DNA from: CAYUNT01 sp964446285
Lineage (GTDB): Bacteria > Sumerlaeota > Sumerlaeia > SLMS01 > CAYUNT01
Direction: 5' to 3'
DNA length: 10,291 bases
Assembly: GCA_964446285.1 (NCBI GenBank)
Contig: CAYUNT010000166.1
Location: forward strand, 1 to 10,291
Shown here: positions 5,081 through 10,291 of the stretch, piece by piece
How the letters are laid out: every line of letters begins with the position of its first letter
Position numbering within the stretch: the stretch's first letter is position 1
Translations under genes and position numbers: made by a program
Notes under the pieces: generated by a model
Told to the model about the DNA's origin: nothing
Databases searched by the model: none
Seen by the model: the letters and a program-made list of their open reading frames with translations, nothing else

Positions 5081-7192
5081 GTGTCTTCCCGTTCCCGCCG
5101 CTTGTCCGCGCGCATTCCTGGCGCGGATTCCAGTTCTTCCTCCTCCCAGCGCTCCTCCTCATCTTCTGGCCTTTCTGCTTCCACGCCGCTCGCGCCGAAA
5201 AAACCTTCGCGCTTGCGCCGATGGTGGGGAGCGTTCGTAGAGGACCTCTCCTGCCACGGACTGGCGCTCACTTCGGCCATTCTGTTGCGGCTGGCGTTTC
5301 CCAAGCCAGGACAATGGCTTTGGCTCTTGGCCTGGGTGGCGCTCGCACCGCTATTCATGGCCTTGCGCGCACGCCAGGGATCGCGCGCGTTCGCCATCGC
5401 GTTCACATTTGGATTCGTGTTTTCTTATATAAATATGTTCTGGCTCCATACGCTGATCCCCTACAATCCCTTTATTCCTTTGGGAATTGTGGCGATGTCG
5501 GCGGTGATGGGGGCGTGGATGGCGCTCGGCGGATGGGCGTGGTCGTCGCTGCGAGCGCGCTACGGCATGGTGGGAGGACCCGGAGGCGCTGGACGCGGTG
5601 GATTGCGCGGCGGGTTGCTCGCCGCCACGGGATGGGTGGCCGCCGAGTATTTGCGCTCGCTCGGACCGTATGGATTTCCGTGGGGGCAATTGGGATATTC
5701 GCAGCAGCCATGCTTGCCGCTTCTGCAAACGGCGTCGATTGCAGGAGTTTATGGGATTTCGTTTCTTCTCGTGCTCGCAAATGGGTTTGCGGCGGACGCG
5801 GCGCTTGGCTGGCTGTTGGACCGCGAACGTCGCAAACACATTTCGGTTTCTCCGTTGTCTTCTTCGCCGTCCGCCTCTTTGCTGGCTTCTGCGCCACCTC
5901 CCGCCGCGCCATCTTTGCTGCGGCCGGCGCTGATCCGCCTGGCGGGACTGGCGATTGTCGTTGTGGCGCTTGGAGTTTGGGGAATCGTGCGCGCCCGCGC
6001 CGTCGAAAGCCGCGCGCTCCGAAACGCCGAAAGCGCCGGCACAATTCTCCGCGTGGCCGCGCTCCAGCCCAACGTTCCCCAATCGGAAAAATGGGATTCT
6101 TACACGTCGCCCGATCCCGCCGAGCGCGACCAACTCCAGCGGCGCATGACGGCGGACCTCCTCGATATGTTCGATTCGCTGGCAATCGAGGACAAGCCCC
6201 TCGACCTGATTGTGACGCCCGAGTCGGTCATTACCGCCCCCATCTTCAATTGGAATGCGGAGATGCAGCAGTTGCTGTCGGCGCGCGCGCACGACTTGGG
6301 CGCGCCGATCTTTGTTGGCGCGGACGACTGGGACCTCTTCAACCGCGATGGCGCGCCCGCCGCCGATCTGGCCGAGGCCATCGATCCGGCCTCTGGCTGG
6401 CCTTACAAGCATCGCGCCTATGTGGCCTCATGGATGATTCCGCCCGACCGCCCGTTCGATCATTCCGCCGTCTATCACAAAGTGCGTCTTGTGCCTTTCG
6501 GTGAATGGGTTCCGTGGTTCAACCTCATTCCTGGATTCCAGGAAAACATAGTCCAGATCGGGTCTTTCACACCTGGCGACGGGCCGGTGCTGTTTGCCGT
6601 TTCGGCGCGCGGGGGCGAAGAAAAGACCGCCGATAGTCCAGAGAAAGGCGCAGACGAGGGTTACAAAGACAACAAGAACAGCGCGGACGCAAGCGATGCA
6701 AGCAATCTGCCCCGCCAGCGCCTCGCGCCGCCGCAGGTGCGGTTTTCGGCCGGGATTTGCTTCGAGTCCATTTTCAGCAGCCTTTACCGCCAGATGGCGC
6801 GGCGCGGCGCGCATTTGCTCGCCAACGTCACGAACGACGCCTGGTATGGGCGCTCGGCCGGTCCCGCGCAGCATTTCCAATTTTCCGTGCTTCGCGCCGT
6901 GGAAACAGGCCGCCCGCTCGTGCGCGCGGCCAACACGGGCATCACGGCCGTGATTTCGCCCGCCGGCCGCGTTGCAGACCGGATTCCTTTTGGCGAAAAG
7001 GGAATTCTTCGCGCCGCCATTCCCGTGGACGCCGCTGCGCCCCTGACGCTTTACGGCCGCCTGGGCGATTGGTTTGCATTGCTTTGCCTGGCGCTCGCGG
7101 CGACTCTGACCGTCGGTCGCGGAATTGCGGCGCGCTTTGCGGGCAAATCCGGCAGGCAGTCAACTCTCCCAGTCTCGGCAGAAAAACTCTAA
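5081..7192 (+). CDS. lnt: Apolipoprotein N-acyltransferase
   Basis: Lnt transfers the third acyl chain from phospholipid to the N-terminal cysteine of diacylated lipoproteins in the inner membrane. The protein has several membrane segments between about 57 and 235, another at about 284-303, and then a nitrilase-type periplasmic domain (about 322-650). The catalytic triad is visible: E381 in TPESV, K467 in YHKVRLVPFGEWVP and C560 in AGICFES. Downstream, NVTNDAWYG and AVETGRPLVRAANTG are typical. A last hydrophobic segment lies at about 662-678. At 703 residues it is well above the usual length of about 500. The excess comes from a Ser-rich N-terminus (about 17-35), a Ser/Ala/Pro linker (about 255-282) and an insert rich in Asp, Glu, Lys and Ala (about 511-545) between K467 and C560. 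The GTG start at 5081 follows AAAGGA (5065-5070). Confidence 0.95.
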   Translation: MSSRSRRLSARIPGADSSSSSSQRSSSSSGLSASTPLAPKKPSRLRRWWGAFVEDLSCHGLALTSAILLRLAFPKPGQWLWLLAWVALAPLFMALRARQGSRAFAIAFTFGFVFSYINMFWLHTLIPYNPFIPLGIVAMSAVMGAWMALGGWAWSSLRARYGMVGGPGGAGRGGLRGGLLAATGWVAAEYLRSLGPYGFPWGQLGYSQQPCLPLLQTASIAGVYGISFLLVLANGFAADAALGWLLDRERRKHISVSPLSSSPSASLLASAPPPAAPSLLRPALIRLAGLAIVVVALGVWGIVRARAVESRALRNAESAGTILRVAALQPNVPQSEKWDSYTSPDPAERDQLQRRMTADLLDMFDSLAIEDKPLDLIVTPESVITAPIFNWNAEMQQLLSARAHDLGAPIFVGADDWDLFNRDGAPAADLAEAIDPASGWPYKHRAYVASWMIPPDRPFDHSAVYHKVRLVPFGEWVPWFNLIPGFQENIVQIGSFTPGDGPVLFAVSARGGEEKTADSPEKGADEGYKDNKNSADASDASNLPRQRLAPPQVRFSAGICFESIFSSLYRQMARRGAHLLANVTNDAWYGRSAGPAQHFQFSVLRAVETGRPLVRAANTGITAVISPAGRVADRIPFGEKGILRAAIPVDAAAPLTLYGRLGDWFALLCLALAATLTVGRGIAARFAGKSGRQSTLPVSAEKL

Positions 7193-7221
7193 AATGGCGT
7201 AATGACGCCAGAGGAAGTGTT

Positions 7222-8454
7222 ATGAACTCAATTCGCACGGCAATTGCATGTATGGCGATTCCGGTAATGTTTAGCGCGTGCGCGGCATTTACCGGTGAAT
7301 CGGAACCCACGCTTCCGCGCGAGGGGCGCGCCATCTGGGTGGTGCGCAGCCATTACAAAACGCCCGACGACGTTCGCGCGATCATGCGCAATTGCGCCGA
7401 GTGCGGATTCAATCAGGTGCTTTTCCAGGTGCGTGGCAACGCTACGGTGTTTTACCGCTCGAAAATCGAGCCGTGGGCTTGGGAATTGACCGGCGGCGGC
7501 CCGGAAAACCTCGGCAAGGACCCGGGCTGGGATCCGCTGGCGGTGGCCGTCGAGGAGGCGCACAAACTCGGGTTGGAACTCCACGCGTGGGTGAATGTGT
7601 ATCCGGGCTGGCAGGGCAGGGAGTGGCCCGCGGCGGGCGCGGCTCAGCTGCACAACACGCATCCCGATTGGTTTATGAAGTGGAAAGACGGAAGCGACAT
7701 GCTGCCTTACTATATGAGCAAAGATAAAAAAGTCGTATGGTATTCTTTCATCAATCCCGCCCACCCAGACGTAAATCCTTATCTTGTCAGCGTTTTCAGC
7801 GAAATCGTCCGCAACTACGCCGTCGATGGCATCCACATGGATTACGTTCGCTATCCGCACGATCTGAAGGGATGGGATTTTTCCTATGACCCGATCAGCC
7901 TGTCGCGGTTCGCGGCGGAAAATGACGGCAAAACGCCCGACGCCGATCCGCAGGCATGGAACCGCTGGCGCGCGGCGCAGGTGACAGACCTCGTGCGGAG
8001 GCTGCATCGCGAGCTGAAGGCGATTCGCCCGCGTGTGGCGTTGACGGCCGCCGTGGCGGGCAATTACGAGCATGGCCTTGGCAATATGCAGGATTCGCGC
8101 GCATGGGCCGCCGAGCATATTATCGATGGTCTGATCCTTATGAATTACCAGCCCGACAACGAAAAATACGCTGCGAACATCCGCGAAACAGTAGCGGGCC
8201 TTAAGGCGGCGGCGGGCGACTCGGGGGCGTGCCCGATTTACTCCGGCATGGGGCCATACAAATACGCCAAGGAAGAAGGCGCGGCGGAGAAATTCAAACG
8301 GCAAATCGAAATTGCCCGCGAGGAGGGCGCGGCGGGAGTGGCGCAATTTTCTTACACCACGCTGTTTGGCGACGACCACAAACCCCGTCCGTTTGCGATT
8401 CAATTGCGCGATGAAATCTGGCGAGATCGCGCCGCCTCGCCTCTGGCGCGATAG
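7222..8454 (+). CDS. Glycoside hydrolase-like GHL10/DUF187 lipoprotein
   Basis: This 410-residue protein has a short signal peptide ending in MFSAC, so C20 is the likely lipidated cysteine. A GHL10 (PF02638-type) TIM-barrel domain follows. It shows RAIWVVR (36-42), GFNQVLFQVRGNA (62-74), LHAWVNVYPG (120-129), NPAHPDV (178-184) and the signature DGIHMDYVRYP (202-212), with D207 a likely catalytic acidic residue. Later come LILMNYQ (304-310) and IYSGMGPYKY (339-348). Family members are thought to act on polysaccharide or peptidoglycan-type glycans; the substrate here is unknown. GAGG at 7211-7214 lies 7 bases before the ATG, and the same frame upstream is only overlap with lnt. Its start is 29 bases after the lnt stop, so the two are probably cotranscribed, and Lnt may acylate this protein. 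It would sit on the periplasmic face of a membrane, or at the cell surface. Confidence 0.9.
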   Translation: MNSIRTAIACMAIPVMFSACAAFTGESEPTLPREGRAIWVVRSHYKTPDDVRAIMRNCAECGFNQVLFQVRGNATVFYRSKIEPWAWELTGGGPENLGKDPGWDPLAVAVEEAHKLGLELHAWVNVYPGWQGREWPAAGAAQLHNTHPDWFMKWKDGSDMLPYYMSKDKKVVWYSFINPAHPDVNPYLVSVFSEIVRNYAVDGIHMDYVRYPHDLKGWDFSYDPISLSRFAAENDGKTPDADPQAWNRWRAAQVTDLVRRLHRELKAIRPRVALTAAVAGNYEHGLGNMQDSRAWAAEHIIDGLILMNYQPDNEKYAANIRETVAGLKAAAGDSGACPIYSGMGPYKYAKEEGAAEKFKRQIEIAREEGAAGVAQFSYTTLFGDDHKPRPFAIQLRDEIWRDRAASPLAR

Positions 8455-8504
8455 TCTTCCGGCCTTTGGCGGGGCGATCCTGCCGCCGCCTCAGGAGAAT
8501 GGGC

Positions 8505-9140
8505 ATGTCCGCCGAATCGACTCCTGCCGCGCTGTTGATGCCCGTGGTCATCTTCGGGTCATGGCAGGCATTCGTTGTGCCGTTTTGCATCGCGGTATGC
8601 GGCGCGCGCAAAGCCACGGCGCACCCCGAACAGCCTTTGCCGCCGGGAGAATCATGGAACTTCTTTGCCGCGCAGGTTCGCCAGCGATTGAAAATCTGGA
8701 AGGGTGTCTGGGCGATTGCGCTGGCCATGGCGGCGGCCATGGGATTCTACCTGGGCTGCAAATACAAGTTTCCCACCGTGCTGATTTTGGTATGTTGCAT
8801 TCTTGACCCCGCTATTTTCTTGATAATGTGGCTTTGGGCCGCTGTGGCGTGCCTGATTTTTTCCGGGCCGGTTAAAAGGCTTTGGTGTGTCATTGCCCTG
8901 GCCAGCGCCTTTTCCATCTTTGCCACCGTGGGGTTGGGACTGGTTGTCGTGATGGGGCTTCCGGCGCTTGGCTTGCCCAGGGATCTCGTTGAATACCAAT
9001 ATCGCGACGCCACCAATGAGACGCACTTCATCGCGCTGGGCCTGTTCTATGTCCTGCTTATTACCTGGGCGTTATTCCATTGGGTTGTGCGGCGCGCGAA
9101 GGCCAAAGGAGATGAATGGTTCCGGTTCACCCCACAGTAA
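8505..9140 (+). CDS. Multi-pass membrane protein of unknown family, tandem paralog 1
   Basis: I do not recognise this 211-residue protein. Hydrophobic segments lie at about 8-32, 66-84, 90-120, 126-153 and 175-195, suggesting about five membrane passes. A conserved soluble loop between segments 1 and 2 holds HPE (40-42), SWN (50-52) and LKIWK (62-66). The C-terminus is basic and aromatic (RRAKAKGDEWFRF). Two further copies follow directly. This copy is the most divergent: it has GARKATAH where copies 2 and 3 have RAR-x-FVSH. AGGAG at 8493-8497 lies 7 bases before the ATG at 8505; an ATG at 8499 is too close to it. The start is 50 bases after the lipoprotein stop, so cotranscription with it is possible. 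No enzyme motif is seen. Confidence 0.85.
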   Translation: MSAESTPAALLMPVVIFGSWQAFVVPFCIAVCGARKATAHPEQPLPPGESWNFFAAQVRQRLKIWKGVWAIALAMAAAMGFYLGCKYKFPTVLILVCCILDPAIFLIMWLWAAVACLIFSGPVKRLWCVIALASAFSIFATVGLGLVVVMGLPALGLPRDLVEYQYRDATNETHFIALGLFYVLLITWALFHWVVRRAKAKGDEWFRFTPQ

Positions 9141-9210
9141 TTGCTTCCCCCCACCCCGACGCCGCGGAGAAGATGTTTCCGCTGCGATGCCTCCGTCTGA
9201 GAGATAAAAC

Positions 9211-9834
9211 ATGTCCGCAAACTCACCCCTTATGATTCTGCTCAACTATGCGGTCTTTTTGGGGCTGTGGCAGATTTTTGTCGTGCCATTTTGCCTGGCT
9301 GTGTGCCGCGCGCGCGAGTTTGTGTCGCATCCCGAACACCGCGTATTGCCGGAAACATCATGGAATCTCTTCACCCAAAACATGCGCCGCCAGTTGAGAA
9401 TCTGGAAAATTGTCTGGATCATTTGCCTGGCCGCTTTCGCCATTTTAGGATTCTTTCTGGCGCACAGGGACGGTTTGCCCGTGGCGCTGGCTCTCTTTTT
9501 AGGCACATTGGCTCCTGCCATGTTCATGATCCTGTGGTTTTGGGCGGCGGCAGGGTGTATGGTTCTGGCCGGACCCATCGAGCGGCCCTGGGCTATGATC
9601 CTTCTTGCCAACGTCTTCTCTATAATTGCCACGGTGGCATTGGTTTTGATTATTCAAGCGGGTCTTCCAGCGCTTGGAGTGCCCAAGGCGTATGTAGAGT
9701 ATCGAACCTCCAACCAGAACCAAATAATCTCTATTGGCATGTTTTATGTTTTGCTTATCGCCGCCGCTGGTTTGTATTGGAGCGTCCGGCGCGCGAAAGG
9801 CAAAGGAGACGCGTGGTTTCGGTTCCCGCAGTAA
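9211..9834 (+). CDS. Multi-pass membrane protein of unknown family, tandem paralog 2
   Basis: This 207-residue paralog aligns without gaps to copy 1 over its first ~160 residues. It keeps GLWQIFVVPFCLAVC (18-32), RAR (33-35), HPE (40-42), SWN (50-52) and LRIWK (62-66). Hydrophobic segments lie at about 9-32, 65-85, 89-121, 126-153 and 172-190. The same basic C-terminus (RRAKGKGDAWFRFPQ) follows. It is much closer to copy 3 than to copy 1: over residues 18-69, 47 of 52 positions match copy 3. GAGAG at about 9199-9203 precedes the ATG at 9211. It starts 70 bases after copy 1 stops. Function is unknown. The constant HPE and SWN loop residues suggest a ligand-binding or structural role. Confidence 0.88.
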   Translation: MSANSPLMILLNYAVFLGLWQIFVVPFCLAVCRAREFVSHPEHRVLPETSWNLFTQNMRRQLRIWKIVWIICLAAFAILGFFLAHRDGLPVALALFLGTLAPAMFMILWFWAAAGCMVLAGPIERPWAMILLANVFSIIATVALVLIIQAGLPALGVPKAYVEYRTSNQNQIISIGMFYVLLIAAAGLYWSVRRAKGKGDAWFRFPQ

Positions 9835-9912
9835 TCACTTCCACAATCGCTTCCCTGTCCCCTGCGCAGCGATGCGCAAATCCGCCGCTCCGCCCCCGAT
9901 TGGAGATCGAGC

Positions 9913-10291
9913 ATGGCCAGAATCTCGCCTTGGATTATCGCCCTAAATTATGTGGTCATTTTTGGCCTGTGGCAGATTTTTGTCGTTCCGTTTTGCCTGG
10001 CGGTGTGCCGCGCGCGGGGATTTGTGTCGCATCCTGAACACCGCGTGTTGCCGGAAACCTCATGGAATCTCTTCGCCCAAGACATGCGCCGCCGCCTGAG
10101 AATCTGGAAAGTTGTCTGGGCGGTCGCCATACTGATTGCAGGCGTGATGGGCGTGCTCATCGCCGCCAAGGAAAAGGTCTCGGTGGCGGCGGCTGTAATT
10201 CTGGCTCCCCAGGCGATATGCACCTTTGTATTGCTGTGGCTTTGGGCGGGCGCGGCCTGCATGATCCTGGCCGGACCCCTCAAGCGGCCCT
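9913..10291 (+). CDS. Multi-pass membrane protein of unknown family, tandem paralog 3 (partial, runs off the window)
   Basis: ATG at 9913, with GGAG at 9902-9905 seven bases upstream, opens a frame of 126 codons that continues past the right edge. It begins MARISPWIIALNYVVIFGLW and then matches copy 2 almost residue for residue through HPEHRVLPETSWN and LRIWK. It diverges in the second and third hydrophobic segments (from about residue 70) and realigns at AGP-x-x-RP. It starts 78 bases after copy 2 stops. The near-identical loop with variable membrane segments suggests recent duplication with selection to keep the loop. More copies may follow outside the window. Confidence 0.85.
   Translation, partial: MARISPWIIALNYVVIFGLWQIFVVPFCLAVCRARGFVSHPEHRVLPETSWNLFAQDMRRRLRIWKVVWAVAILIAGVMGVLIAAKEKVSVAAAVILAPQAICTFVLLWLWAGAACMILAGPLKRP

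Noticed and set aside
5221..6504. Plus-strand frame of 427 codons inside lnt
   Set aside because: It overlaps lnt in another frame, is dominated by Arg and Ala, and has no motif, whereas the lnt frame holds the complete triad.
7228..8403. Minus-strand frame of 391 codons opposite the GHL10 lipoprotein
   Set aside because: It is antisense to a gene with a lipobox and GHL10 signature, and its translation is Arg/His-rich shadow sequence.

Overview
This is a GC-rich bacterial window from a Gram-negative-type (diderm) organism: it encodes apolipoprotein N-acyltransferase next to a predicted lipoprotein. The mix of a bacterial microcompartment (BMC) shell protein, a GHL10/DUF187-type lipoprotein, an intergenic hairpin repeat and heptanucleotide repeats suggests a PVC-type or candidate-phylum bacterium (for example Sumerlaeota- or Hydrogenedentota-like). 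That placement is a low-confidence guess from gene style, because no rRNA or marker gene is present.

Layout. 1-1124 (minus, runs off the left edge) is an exported or membrane-anchored protein of unknown function. 1125-1534 is an intergenic region with a near-palindrome and a two-part inverted repeat. 1535-2275 (plus) is a class I glutamine-amidotransferase-like hydrolase (peptidase C26, PuuD-like). 2276-2677 has no gene and holds heptamer repeats arranged as a large imperfect inverted repeat. 2678-3331 (minus) is a membrane-anchored SGNH/GDSL esterase. 3332-3628 is a divergent intergenic region. 3629-4501 (plus) is a protein made of three consecutive BMC shell domains. 4540-4875 is a minimal nucleotidyltransferase, followed by a short overlapping frame that runs into a three-hairpin intergenic repeat (about 4921-5016). 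5081-7192 is Lnt, and 7222-8454 a lipoprotein of the GHL10 family. 8505-9140, 9211-9834 and 9913 to the right edge are three tandem paralogous multi-pass membrane proteins of a family I do not recognise.

How the genes fit together. Lnt and the GHL10 protein are 29 bases apart. The latter has a lipobox, so it is a possible substrate of its neighbour. All genes from the BMC gene to the right edge are on the plus strand, and most are closely spaced. Without called promoters or terminators, this may be several transcription units. No other BMC shell protein, encapsulated enzyme or signature cargo gene lies in the window, so the triple-domain shell gene is an orphan here.

The two most distinctive signals are the triple-BMC-domain protein, outside the usual one- and two-domain shell architectures, and the tandem array of near-identical membrane proteins. 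The inverted heptamer repeat is the strongest non-coding signal. Two edge-truncated genes (left and right) were found by direct translation.
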